DNA of 64,000 nt from Callaeas wilsoni (GCA_013398955.1 VWPU01004201.1:88594-152593), one strand, 5' to 3'; positions 52,613 to 63,948 are shown, numbered from the stretch's first letter. Numbers and translations are program-made. The notes: generated by a model from the sequence alone, not told the origin.

Positions 52613-52764
52613 CCAGTGTGCCACTTGGTCAATCTTGCCCAGACCACAGGAATCAGAGGGGATGGTTGTCCATCCATCCACCACCTCCCATGCACACTAG
52701 CTTGGCCTGAAAATGTCAGATCCAATAAAAAATGGGAAACAGAACTGATAAACTCCAAAAGATG

Positions 52765-53189
52765 AGAAAAATAAAAACAAAGATGGTGAAGTTTGTGAAG
52801 GGTCTAGAGGGGAAGCAATATGAGGAGTGGCTGAGGTCACTTGGTTTGTTCAGTCTGGAGGAGAGTAAGGGGAGACCTCACACCAGTCTACAACTTCCTC
52901 GTGAGAGGAAGTAGAGGGGCAGACATGACCCCCTGTCCGGTGAGCAGTGATAGGACCTGAGGGAATGGAAGTTGTGTAAGGGGCGGTTTAGGTCGGCTAT
53001 TAGGAAAATATCAGGCTCCCCAGGGAAGTGGTCACAGCACCAAGCCTGCCTGAGCTCAAGAAGCATTACGACAATGCTCTCAGATATATGGTGTGATTCT
53101 TGGGGCTGGCCTGTGCAGGGACAGGACTTGAACTTGATGATCCTTGACGGTCCCTTCCAACGTGGGATACTCTATCATTCGATGATTCC
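52765..53189 (+). mobile_element. CR1 LINE 3' end (CR1-X-like) beside COLEC12 exon 2
   Basis: Blocks in order: GGGTCTAGAGGGGAAGC, GAGGAGTGGCTGAGGTCACT, GGGGAGACCTCACACCAGTC, TACAACTTCCTCGTGAG, CAGTGATAGGACCTGAGGGA, CCCCAGGGAAGTGGTCACAG, CACCAAGCCTGCCTGAG, TGCAGGGACAGGACTTGAAC, TGATGATCCTTGACGGTCCC, ATTCGATGATTCC. These are the successive parts of an avian CR1 3' end. A short piece before CTCCCCAGGG (the usual region around TTTTTCACCCAGAGGG) is missing. The element starts roughly 490 bp upstream of exon 2, antisense to the gene. Confidence 0.93.
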
Positions 53190-54591
53190 ATCATGCCTTT
53201 TGTTCTCATCTTTACAGTTAGCAAGCAGTAGTATGCTAATAATCACAAGTTTATTTTGTCAGAAGCTGAATTTCTCTCCACTTCCTTCCGGCAGCAAAGG
53301 AAAAGGCTGGCATCAGCAAAAGAAATACACCCATGACTTTTTTTAAAAAAAGGATATGTTTGTGTTCATGTGTTCAGCCTCCTTCCACCAAGACAACCCC
53401 TTGTTCTGCTGAGTCAGGAAAGGCCAAAGGTCTGCCTTGTCACCAGCACCAGCCTCTGCATCAACTGCTGGGAGGGCAGCACAGCCCAGGCTGTTCTTCT
53501 CCTGCTTCTGCATTTCCCAGAGGAACATTTAATGACTGGTGAAGGAAAAGCAAGCTCAAAGCAGATAAACACATGATAGAGTGAGAAGTCCGTGCTTAGA
53601 TAGACCTTTTTTGCCCACAGACTTACTGCACATGACTGGGCTGCTCTGCATCACGAAATTGGGCTAAAGGGTGTCATAGCTAACTTGAGCCAGCACAGAG
53701 CCTTGGGGGATGAATCCAAAGGTAAAGATACAGTCTGCATCCAGGCTCAACAAAGCCTAAACAATTTGCGTGCATGTCTCCAGCAAGAAATCTGACTTGT
53801 TTTCCCTTCTGACCTCTGAGGTGCCACACACAGAAGTCTGAAGGAGACTGCCTGAAGAAGCAGCAGAGCCCAGGAAACACATAATTTTGCAGAACATCAC
53901 CCTTTACTCAGACAGCACTGTTGATTAAACAGCTAAAAACATATTCTTCACCAGGTAAGACATTTTGCTTACTGCCAGCAGCACTCCTGTCTGTATCTTT
54001 AGCTAGACCCCCAATTCTAGATGTGCATTTAAGAAGTGGAAGAGCCAGTGGATGCTCCTTAGGCAAAACAAACACATCCTGGTTCTGAAGGCAGAAAGAA
54101 ACCTTTAAAAAAACCAAACCAAACCAAACAACCCTCACAATTGTCCTGAATGTTATCTGAAGACAAAGCCCCCAACTAAACATGACAAGCACTAATAAAC
54201 CATAAACAGTCAACAACCAACTCTCATCCCAGCAGTGAGCTACTCAGGAAAGATCTTTCCCTCTTGCACAAAAGATAAAGTGCTGCACAAAATAAGATAA
54301 CAGCTCCAGAGACCTTAGCTTCCTGCCCTCTCCCGCTATCAGGCTGCAACACAATCGCCTCCTTTGTTTCTCAGAAGTGTAACCTGGCTTATCCGATCCG
54401 TATCTGATGTATACAGCCAGGCCATCTTTAAATCCTACAGCTTCATCCCACACCACATCTCCAAGACCTTCCTCCCAGGCTGACAGCCCCTTCCCTAGTT
54501 GTCTTGTTTTTCATGCTTATACCAACAGCATTGGCTCTTATAACTTTAATCACATTTTTGTTTCTTTGGCCATTTTGATATTTGCAACATG

Positions 54592-54653
54592 TTTATATAC
54601 ATACATTTTATATATTTCTATACACACATATACTTTAAAAAATTATATATATG
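54592..54653. repeat. AT-rich low-complexity stretch
   Basis: Dense TATAT, ACATA and AAATTATATATAT runs with no regular long unit. Confidence 0.75.
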
Positions 54654-57600
54654 CTTTTCAATATTTGCAATGCTGCATGCTATTCGTTCTAGGGATGGAT
54701 TTTTTTCTAAAGCTTTGAATACATTATAATTATTCATTCACCTCCTAATTTAGAAGAGCACTTGTGATATTTGAAACAAAGAAGTGGAGACAGGCAAGGA
54801 CAGTTATGTCAAGTAGTGACCCATCTCCCTGCCCACTAAAATCTCAAACATCACATAAAATGTTTTTCAGTCTCTGTGAGTTGATCTTGCAAGGGGCAGT
54901 CAATGTAATTTTGGGGGAAGTCTATGAAAGTTATTTAACAGACAAAGCTCAATGTTCTTTCAGTCACAGCTGCAACTTTGCTGAAATCATGTGCAAATAT
55001 AATACTTTACAATATTAACTGTCATGTAACAAGTTTAAGGAAAATAAAGATGGAAGAAATTAATAAAGCAAGCTTAGACTAAACATTCGGAAATTACAGC
55101 ACTTTGGAAAAAGAGACTAAGATGAGTTGAAAGTCCTACCTCAGAAGAAGTCTATATTTGAAATATTAAAAATTAAGTTGACAAACAAGCCTATAAATTT
55201 AAGTCCCAAGGCAAAGACCTGCACCCAGCCTGCTCCTCCCATGCCTTTTGGGCAGTATTGTCCTCACTGGAGGCAGCAGAAACTTGATCCTCAGCTCCCT
55301 GTTCCAGTGCTGGAAATATTAAAATTTCATCACAAGTTCTACAAAAATCTCAAAGGTTCCTGATATCTTCAAATCAGCAAAATACAGGAGAACCTCAGTT
55401 TTCATTGAAAAGGTAACAGCTTTTCTAGTGAAAACTATGAAAATGTGAACTGTTATGAATTCCAGAGGTTAAGAAAATATACACCAAGTAGGAAAGCAAA
55501 TACTAATAACACCTCCAGTATGTTTTAATGACTTATGCTTTTAAAGGCAGTATCAGAAATTGGTGTGGCAGAGAGTCATGAGCTTTGAGCATCAGTGGCT
55601 GATCTTAGAAACGGAAATTCTGCGTTTTCACATCAGTGGTGCCCATACTTGACTGAGGCTGCAACTGGTGTAGGAGGGGTTTGTTTGACATTGTGAAAGC
55701 CTTAAGTTTAGAAATATTAAGTTAGAAATATTTTTCTTTAGTTTAAATCCAGTCCTTCTCAGTTACAAAGAGGACTGGAATGAACACAGTATTTCTGTTA
55801 CATACATTAATACATTAATATGCAGGCAAGGCTTATTTTCATGGGTGAAAAATATGAGGGGCAGACTCCTCCATGAAGCAGACAATCAAGCAGAATTTGT
55901 TGTTATGCACTGGTTACAAGAATTAACTCTTTAGTACTGGGAAGACCAGCCCTAACTTAGTTATAAGACACTTGACTGAGCTCTTAGCTATGAACCAAAA
56001 GATAGGGAATCCAGAATAAGAAAGATGAAGAAACATGAAAACCTCGTCTCTTATTCCACTGACTTGTACAGAAGTCTGGCAGCAGGAAGGTCCATAAAAA
56101 AGGCGAACTTTGGGCAGAACAGAAACATATGTGAGTAACCAATTGTATTTAACCATGTAAGGGAAGGGCCACCAGAGATCTGTTTTATTGGGTTTACAAG
56201 AGTCTCCTTGGGTGCTAGAACAGATTGTCATGGGGAGCTTACAGCAAACTGCTACAAATCACTGTCTCACTGTAGCTGAACAGCAATACATCACATATTT
56301 TAGGGAGTCAGTTCTGCAAGCAAAAGTTCTGGTCCAAAAAAGTAAAAAAAGCTTTGAGATATTTTGGCAATATCCATGCCCCATTGAGTACCAATGCCAA
56401 ATTCCACTTGCCCTCCAGTTATAAGCTATTACTGCAACACCTCTAGTAAATACAGTTGTAGAGTTAAATAAGTTACAGTACAGTGCTTCAAGGGACTCGG
56501 AATTATAAAAAGGCAGTTCAGCTGGGGATTAACGGAGCGAACAGAGGGAATTCATTTAATATAAAACAAATTAGACTCTCATTTGATTAATTTGCTAGAG
56601 GCAAAGCAAATCTGTGGAGTAGGACTGTTTAATTTCTTGTTCTTGTTCTTAAATCTTAAATAAATTAATCACGAATCACTTATGAGTCACTCTGGGGTCA
56701 AGTAAGAAAGAGCTGGCCTGGAGCCAAAATGGATGCTAAATCTGCCCCTGAGACAATACAGTGCATAAAACCACGGCACCAGATCTGAGGAGCCTTTGGT
56801 GCAAGGTGATTTTAGGGGAGCTGTTTCCATTTTAGCCCCTTCCTTTCACGGGTGTCATTGTTGGCATATGGAAGGTGTTAAAGAAAGCCACTAAAGTACG
56901 TGTCCAGCTGTCTCCTTTTAACAGTACACCTTGCTCAGCCATTTAAACCTAATTAACTAACGAAGCAAACAAGACCTCAGAACCATTAGAGATGCTGGGT
57001 CATATGGTGGCTGCAGACATGTGGTATCCAATAATTTCTAGAACACTTGTGTGCTGCAAACGTGGATACCAAGTCCTTGTTTAAAGACCTTGTCTGAAGT
57101 CTTAAATAAAGAAAACACACCAATATTCTACAATGCATTTCAAAATCTGAGAAAATCTATTCCAGGGGAGAATGAGGCATCTGGGCTGAAAATTGTCATG
57201 CCAAGTTTCAGCTCAGATTTTAAAAGTTCCTTTATAATCCCCAGAAAATTCGAATTACAGTACATTAGAACTTATCCCTAAGTATCAGGCTGGGAACTCA
57301 GACTGTAATATTAATTAGTAGTAAAATGACATCCAGTGTAAGAGTCTCTTCTAAAATAAATCTCTCTCTCAAAGGGCTTTAATGGTTAGAGCCCTGCCTT
57401 TCCTACTCACTTAATGGGAACTATAGAGCTATATCCCAGTGCAATTCTGTAAAAATCATTCTAATATTATCAAGGAGAGATTTTTACTTGTACCATTTGG
57501 AAAGAAGCTGTGCCCATTAGTTGAAAATCACAATATTCCTCTCTTTAACCCATGAATCAGCGTAGATGAAGAACTCTGCTCAGAACTGTGTAACAAGTGC

Positions 57601-60600
57601 ATCTCCTCCATGAGAGACTGTTTGCAGTGTCAAAAAGCTGCTTCTGCCCACTCTCTCCATCTCAGCACTTTCACTGAAAGGCAAAACTCGTCCACTTGTG
57701 AGGTTTCTGTAATATTAACAACTGTTCAGGCAGACAAGAACAGCGACACCAATATCTTTCCCATATCACATTTCAAAAGCTTTTTGAGCTGCCACCAGAT
57801 TTATATGCATTTCTGCTCACTGTTAACTGGGTCTACATTCAAACTGCTGACCTAGAGGTGAAATGGAGCCAGCAGAAGCACAGCAAGCATCTGTGGCCTT
57901 CAGATGCTGATGACTTCATCAGTCTAATTGGTTTCCACTGGTTTTCATAGCTTTTATTCTGGACAGTCTCCTGCTTGTGCTAATGGGCTGCTCATTCCCC
58001 TGTCTCCTCACAGATGCTTTATTTCACTTGTGCTCTTGTTCTGCCTTTCTCCACTACTTTTTCCTTATAGGCCCTTTTCAGAGTCAAGTCCTTCTCTCTG
58101 CCTCTATTTTGATAAGCCCTCCCTCATAAAATCCTACCCCACATTTAAAGCACTTTCTGATTGACAGGATCCCAAGCTGACATGTCACACTAACAGTCAC
58201 TGTTGTTGGCTGAGTGTTTTGTGCCCATATTATCCACCCCTTCCTTTGTCTGTCTTGTCACGCAGCAAACTCCTTTGGACAGGGATTACATGGATTCTGC
58301 ACTTGCAGAGTACCTGGTCTTTAAGGCGGCCATGGCAGAGGTTCAGCTGAGGCAGTCCTGGAAGAGAGCCTACCTCCCTGCATCCCAAAGCCTCCTTCGG
58401 GATGTTGTTTGAGCTTGGATTCTGGCAACAAAACTGAGGCTTTTCCTCAGCTCTGTCCTTCCCCTGCTAATCTGGGAATTTATCTCCTTAATTAGAGACT
58501 GAAAGAGGCAATGGCCTGGATCAGACATCCTCCCTTGGTACTATCTTAAGGCTTGGATGGTGTCTCTCATCACCTAACACATGCATAAAACAAACAAACC
58601 AAATAATCATGACAAATGGGTGCATTTTAATATCTTGATCTTCATCTATTCCCTCACTGCTATGCCCAAAAAATGTGAGCACTTACATTAAGAACACACA
58701 AAAAAAGACAGAAGACTGAAATTCAGAGGTATAACAACAATCACTCTAGTTCTGCTTTTTAGGCACAAGATGAAGACAGTAAAGAGGGAGTTTTGAATGA
58801 AACTTGTTAGCTCATAAGTGCCACACAGCATCCTTACCGTACCGGGGTCAGGAGCAGCTGCATGGTGTGGAGGATCAACCTTAGAAGTTATAAGTTTAAA
58901 TCATATCGTATTTCAGAATAATGATTTAAAAGCAAACAGATTGGTTCTCATTAGTGCACTGAAAAATTGTGCGTCCCTGTCTGTATGTCAGAGGAGGCAA
59001 TTAACAGCAGTATTAAAATGGCACGCACATTCCTAACAACACGTCTCTATTACCTCCCATAACTCATTCACTTTGTTCCCCAGTGATGTCCCAGTCTGCA
59101 TCTCAAATTTATGCACCAAAAGGGACTGCAGTTTTAGGTGGAAATGGTCAAACTCCAAAGACAATTCATCTTAGGTTGCTCCCTCACTTGCACAGACCAC
59201 ACTCACATTATGAGGAGGATCAGGTTCACTTTCCATGCCTTGTAAAAAAGCGTCTTTATTTTGCTTTCCAAGGGGGAGGGCTGGAAGGAGAGATTCTCTG
59301 TTCTGACATACAGAACCTCAGGATAAGGAAGGTTTTGTGAAGCTGAAGATAACTGGGTATGCATCCTTTGCAGTACTGAGCTGCTTTCATCCTTGACATT
59401 TCTCCCAGCTCTCTTTATTTTACTCTGTTTTATCTCTGCAAGCCCTGATCAGGTCTATCTCTGCAAGATTACCTTTCCCTCCTTATCCTAGCAGGCAGAA
59501 GTATCTGAACCCCTGGGCACAACGGTCTTTCAGTGTGGATCTAAGTAAACTGTTCAATGGTTGTGACAAAAAAGGGCTCTGTTCAGCCCTCAGCTGTAGC
59601 AAAATCAGTCTAAAATGAATCTGTTATCCAAAGTAGGAGAAGAAAGAGTCACGGGAGATTTTTAAACAACTCCCTTCTTCACAGGGATAGGCTTGTCCGT
59701 GCTATTCTTAGTCCTATGTGGCTGGGAAAAGTAGAATTGAAGCAGTAACGAACAATTACAAGTTTATACTGAAAACGCTCCTGTCATAAATAGCTTATAT
59801 GCTAATTCTGCTCAATTACTATAAATCCTTTGCGGTTTTACAGTAATATTTCTATCTGCACAATAACAGATTTCTTTTATAATTTCATAGCTCTGTTTTC
59901 CTCTGTATTGTTAATAAGAACATGCTTTGACATACACTTGCTTCTTTCTCATCCATATGTTTAAAATCCTCTGTGCTACCAATCAGTTCAGGACACACAC
60001 TGACTGTATGGTAGCATTGCTCAGGATTTGCTCTGCGTTTTATCACACATTTATTATAACTGCTTGTGCCTTTGAACTTCTGCTGTAGGGTCCTGTGACA
60101 TGTCCAACACACACCACTCAGACCTCCTGCATATGTTTCATGTTTATGTCACTATATTCATATAAGCTCTGTTATAACTGGACTAAGGAAGGGTTACTGG
60201 ATCACTCCACTTCTAATCCTTGGTTTTCAGATGCTTTCTGGCTTCTGCGAAATGCTCTGGACTGGATTTTTTTAAAATTCTTGGTTTGAAGTTTCTATCC
60301 AGGAAAGACCTATTTGCAGATGACCGTTCATTTGATTTTGTGCACACAGAGGAGAAAGAGAGAGAAACTTTTCTTCAGTGTTACAAAATTATAACTTTTA
60401 TTCCTTTATTCTTTAAAATTAGTGGTGGCATCAACGCAGAGAGAAAGACAAAATCTATCAAGAAGGTAAACATCATATAAATAGTTTATTTAAGACTTTT
60501 CAAGGTAGTCAAGAAAGAACAACTGAACTTGCATGCACAGTCAGCTTTTGCTAATGTAGGCGTTATTTGCAAATTACATCCAGGCTCTAAGTCCCACAGA

Positions 60601-60723
60601 AGGGACAATTTTAGGAATACAGGCTGATATGTTAATTAATTGTCTGATAAAGTGTTCACGGTGTAAGGCAAACTTGGGGTACGCTGAACCGGCATATCCT
60701 GTGAGAGCTCGGTGTACCCTTAC

Positions 60724-61028
60724 CTACCGGGAACTGTGCACGCAGCACGCCGAGCCGCCTTTGAGGTAAAGGGGTTGGTGCTAGGACAGGCAGGCGTGCA
60801 GGCCAGGCTGCTCCAGAGGCACTGCGGGCTTCACTGGTTCCAGTGGAACACAACCAAGGACAAACCTGCTTCTCCCCGTGCATCTTCTTTTATCAAATGA
60901 GAGGAGTGGCACAAGACGGGATATTTGGTCGCATTCCAGCTCTCAGGCGCATCCCAGCACTCAAGCACAGGATCCCAGATGATTTGTCCTCCAGCACCAT
61001 AGCTATACAAGTGGTACATAGCAAGGTG
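60724..61028 (-). other. Possible cassette exon in COLEC12 intron 1 (unproven)
   Basis: On the minus strand a long pyrimidine tract (61076-61041, CCTCC units) leads to CCATCACCAG, with no AG in between, giving a plausible acceptor ending at 61029. About 305 nt later is TAG|GTAAGG, a strong donor. The enclosed sequence is GC-richer than most of the intron. If spliced to exon 1, the frame would read nine further codons or fewer and stop at TAG, so inclusion would truncate the protein. There is no homology support. Confidence 0.25.
60930..60980. repeat. 18-bp imperfect tandem repeat, 2-3 copies
   Basis: CGCATTCCAGCTCTCAGG (60930-60947) is followed by CGCATCCCAGCACTCAAG (60948-60965) and a shorter related block. 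It lies inside the GC-rich patch of intron 1. Confidence 0.7.
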
Positions 61029-61040
61029 CTGGTGATGGCA

Positions 61041-61076
61041 GAGAGGGAGGAGGAGGAGGAGGTAGTGGAGGAGGAA
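61041..61076. repeat. GGA/GAG trinucleotide run
   Basis: Purine-rich GAGGAGGAG on the plus strand, hence pyrimidine-rich on the COLEC12 sense strand, where it could serve as the polypyrimidine tract of the possible exon next to it. Confidence 0.85.
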
Positions 61077-63393
61077 TGAAAAGAAGCAGCTAAGCTACTT
61101 TGGGCATCATTAATTAAGAGCTTCTCTGTCATCCTGGAGCAACAGTCCCAAAATGACCACCTTGACTTAGTCATTGCCAGATTTTGGGCATTAGTATTAA
61201 GTGGTTATGCAAACAGTATCCATATTTCAGAGGAAAATACTTATCACCAGCACTGCCATGACAGTAGTGATTACAGATAGAGTTTAAAGCAGTAATTACA
61301 AAATATATTGCCACTATATGGGAAGAAGTTCTGAGTTTTAATGATGCTTGTCCCTGTCTTAAATTAGGGCCAATGTTTTCGAACATGTGGTGGTGTTTGA
61401 CTATGAGGAAGCTGTTTTCATTTGTTTCCAGGCAACAAGTGCTCCTTCATACCCCAATAAATAACTACAACTTAGAAGTATCATTTGATAAAGATAAATC
61501 TGACTCTAAAGCAGTCAAATCCCTACATAAATCACATGAATTATTATTAAAAAATCACAAAGTTTGTGAGCTCAGTGTCGTTTGCTGGAAATAAAACTGC
61601 CAGCACATTGAACATAAACTTCAATTTGTTTTACTGATTTAAAACATAACACATTACAAATACCAGCAATGGGAAATATAATTTATTCCTTACAGATATT
61701 TAGTGATGTAATTATTTAGATATTCCTCCATTCTCTAGAGAGGGTAGATACAGAGACAGCTGCAATCAACAGATCTTTTTGTTTTTATTGAGAAAAATGT
61801 GTAACTATACCAAGTTCTACAGTCCTACAATTATCACCATCATCAAGTTTAAAGAGAAAATATGACAAGCCAAGTCTGTACCCAGAAAAGGAAATCACTG
61901 AGTCAAAATTTGGTTTGTCTCTCTGACTTCTCTAACACTGGCAAAGGCACTCGATGTGATGATTTGTTCGACGCTTTTCTTTTGCTATTAGCACAGCCAT
62001 TCAAGTGTTCTGCTTTGCATGTTTTATTACTGATTTCTGTAACTCTCTGGGGGAAAGAAATAAGACGGCTGTGATCACTCTTAGGGAAGCCAAATGGTAA
62101 GGACTAGCACTCCCTCTTGATGGAGTGTGGGGCACCAGCAAGTGCCTCCAGGAGCAGGAATTACATCTTCCCTTTGAATCCCACTGCTCTGCTTGGCAAA
62201 GAGCAGTGGAAGCAGAATGGAAGGAGACACAAGTCACATTATGTGTTATTCTCATCCTTGGTCCTTTGCATCCCACCTCTCCCCAAAACCCCAAAGGATG
62301 GACTGTAAGGCTTTCAGTGGTAACAGGCACAGGTTTGTACTACCAGATTCCCATTGTTTTGGTTTGTTCCTCCCCTTACAGTTATGCTGATAATGACAAG
62401 CTGATGACAAAATTTTTGGCATGAGCAGCCTATAAATAAAGAGTATTATAAATACATTATTTTTAATATGTTGCATGGCCCTGGAGAGACACCATGCCAC
62501 AGTGTCAGAAGTAACTTAAATAGTGTGTGTGTGGGCTTGCAAAATAAATGCCCCCCAAAAGTTTTCCCTCCTTTCAGGCAGCTACTCTGGCAAGTGAATA
62601 AATAATCACATCATTTGGTGTCCTAGACTCTGGAAACTCAGTGTAACTATCATGATGCTTACTGGTCTCCTGGCATTTGGAATAAAACTCTGCAGTCCAA
62701 GAACAGGCACAGTAGTGCCCAAAAGCAATTTTCATATATGTATGTCTTTTCCTTAAGCTTATTTTTGCCTCTGAAGAAAAACTGGATTCAACTCTCACAA
62801 AGTCCCAAGTAACTCCTAAACTTTCCATGTCCTTTGATGTTTTCATTGTAAGTATTCCCCAGTGTGTAAAGCCTCTGCCTTTTGCTGTAAGGCTATCAAT
62901 TTTCATAAACAGAAGGCTTTCTTGCACACCCCCCACCCATGCATCTTTACTAGGTTACAGTGTAGCAACTTGGCAATCTGCTTCTTTATTTCATTTTAAA
63001 GTATGTAATACCTCTCAGTCACAGCTATGTAGGATGGGGTCAAATGTTTCATCCATTTAAAACAGAAAGAGAAGGAAGGGAGGAAAACAGAGAAAAATGA
63101 AAAGAAACAACGTTTCAGTTTTAACAGATGCAAAGTAAAGACCAAAAATTTTCCTGTCGGTGGATGTAGAGGAGAAATACACCAAATACATTTCACAAGC
63201 CAGTTAAGCCTCTACTGGCACCTAATCACTGCCAGATGTTTAGAAGCAACACCAAGAACATCGCAAAACGCTGGCAAAAAGTAAACACATCAACCAGGGA
63301 GAAACACAAGTCTTCTTCTCGTGGCACTGGCGAGGAGTAAGATAAAAGTTGGGTGCCGAGAGACACCGTGCTGGGGAGAGCACACATGCCAGG

Positions 63394-63414
63394 ACACACA
63401 CACACACTCACACA
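63394..63414. repeat. CA dinucleotide run
   Basis: A short imperfect ACACAC run at the left edge of the CpG island. Confidence 0.8.
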
Positions 63415-63538
63415 GGGACAGCCCGCTCCCGGACCGGGACTGACCGATACACACCGAGCGGCGGCGGCGGCGTAGATCCCGCAGACCGGGGTCGCAGTGA
63501 GACCCTCGCTCTGCCTCTCTCGGCACCAGCTGCCCGTG

Positions 63539-63715
63539 CCCTGCCCGCAGCCGGCGTGCCCTGCCCGCCACCTGCCCGCACGGCGGCCCGCCAGCACTCT
63601 GCTGGGTACCGCTCACCCCACGGGCATCCTCCCCAATACCGCCCTGCCCGCAATGTCTCCTTGCTGAACACTGTCCACACGCCCGCACCCTGCCCGCTGC
63701 CCGCCCCGTGCCCGC
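63539..63715 (-). other. G-quadruplex-prone G-run clusters on COLEC12 sense strand
   Basis: Two clusters of CCC runs on the plus strand become GGG runs on the transcribed-sense strand. In 63681-63715 six G-runs of three or more are separated by loops of 1-4 bases, a textbook four-tract motif with spare tracts. 63539-63592 has a looser cluster. The first cluster lies about 140-175 nt into intron 1. Confidence 0.7.
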
Positions 63716-63773
63716 ACACTGTCCCCGCACACTGTGACCGCACACTGTGCCCGCACACTGTGACCGCACGCTG
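63711..63773. repeat. 13-bp minisatellite, 5 copies
   Basis: Units of the form (C/G)(C/A)CCGCACACTGT repeat every 13 bp: one slightly short first unit, three full units and a final unit ending GCACGCTG. It lies 85-145 bp inside intron 1. Because 13 is not a multiple of three, the repetitive peptides in overlapping open frames here are artefacts of the array. Confidence 0.92.
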
Positions 63774-63813
63774 CCCATCCCGCCGTGCCCTGCCGTGCCC
63801 GGCTCCCGCGGCG

Positions 63814-63819
63814 CACGTG
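63814..63819. promoter_or_regulatory. CACGTG E-box in CpG island
   Basis: A palindromic E-box within GCGCACGTGTGCG, about 40 bp downstream of the exon 1 donor. The ACGTG core is shared by USF/MYC and HIF-type sites. Motif evidence only. Confidence 0.35.
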
Positions 63820-63851
63820 TGCGGGCGGCGGAGCGGGAGCCCCGCTGCCGT

Positions 63852-63860
63852 GCCTACCTT
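63852..63860 (-). other. Intron 1 splice donor
   Basis: The minus-strand junction is AAAG|GTAGGC, with the intron beginning at 63857. It follows the MAG|GTRRG pattern moderately well. The intron interrupts after codon base 1, matching exon 2, which needs a leading G to make GAC (Asp). Confidence 0.9.
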
Positions 63861-63864
63861 TCAT
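63858..63864 (-). CDS. COLEC12: COLEC12 exon 1, coding part (Met-Lys plus first base of Asp)
   Basis: This is the start of collectin-12, a type II membrane scavenger receptor with a short cytoplasmic tail, one membrane span, a coiled coil, a collagen-like stalk and a C-terminal C-type lectin domain (family knowledge). On the minus strand the sequence reads GCCAAG ATG AAA G, followed at once by a GTAGGC splice donor. Only seven coding bases lie here; the split G joins AC from exon 2 to make Asp3. The start is fixed by three things: the match to the family N-terminus once joined to exon 2, an A at position -3, and an in-frame TAG 87 bases upstream (minus-strand 63951-63949) that rules out an N-terminal extension in this frame. 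The exon sits in a CpG island, as expected for a promoter-proximal first exon. The transcription start and full 5' UTR length cannot be determined. Confidence 0.93.
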
Positions 63865-63881
63865 CTTGGCGCCGGGGCGGG

Positions 63882-63887
63882 TCACAT
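63882..63887 (-). promoter_or_regulatory. Start-stop upstream ORF (ATGTGA) in COLEC12 leader
   Basis: On the minus strand an ATG is followed directly by TGA. Its A lies 23 bases upstream of the A of the COLEC12 start codon. Such minimal start-stop elements are known to hold an initiating and terminating ribosome at one place and reduce downstream initiation. The context is weak (C at -3), which would favour leaky scanning. It acts only if the transcript starts upstream of it, which is very likely given its closeness to the start codon. Confidence 0.6.
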
Positions 63888-63948
63888 AGGACGGACGGGG
63901 CGCGGCGGGGCTGCCGCCGGGAGCGGCGGGCGGCGGAGCGCTCCCTGC

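Larger units (their letters stand above)
53190..63410. other. Intron 1 stretch without recognised gene
   Basis: This is mostly unique AT-rich sequence. Notable parts are an AT-rich run (54592-54653), a motif-rich low-repeat segment (56500-57040), a GC-rich patch at 60650-61080 and a (CA)n run at 63394-63414. No coding exon is identifiable by homology. Confidence 0.6.
52275..63857 (-). other. COLEC12: COLEC12 intron 1 (11,583 bp)
   Basis: This is defined by the exon 1 donor and exon 2 acceptor. It is mostly unique AT-rich sequence. It contains a CR1 tail next to exon 2 (52765-53189), an inverted repeat (52584-52612), an AT-rich simple stretch (54592-54653), a homeodomain-motif-rich segment near 56500-57040, a GC-rich patch with strong splice-like signals (60650-61080), and G-rich and minisatellite DNA within the CpG island. 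I see no other gene in it. Confidence 0.9.

Noticed and set aside
63290..63885. Long minus-strand open frames (up to 162 codons) with repeated HSVRGQCAGT-like peptides
   Set aside because: They overlap the CpG island and the 13-bp minisatellite. High GC removes stops and the repeat makes the peptides. They run through the exon 1 donor without a COLEC12-like sequence.
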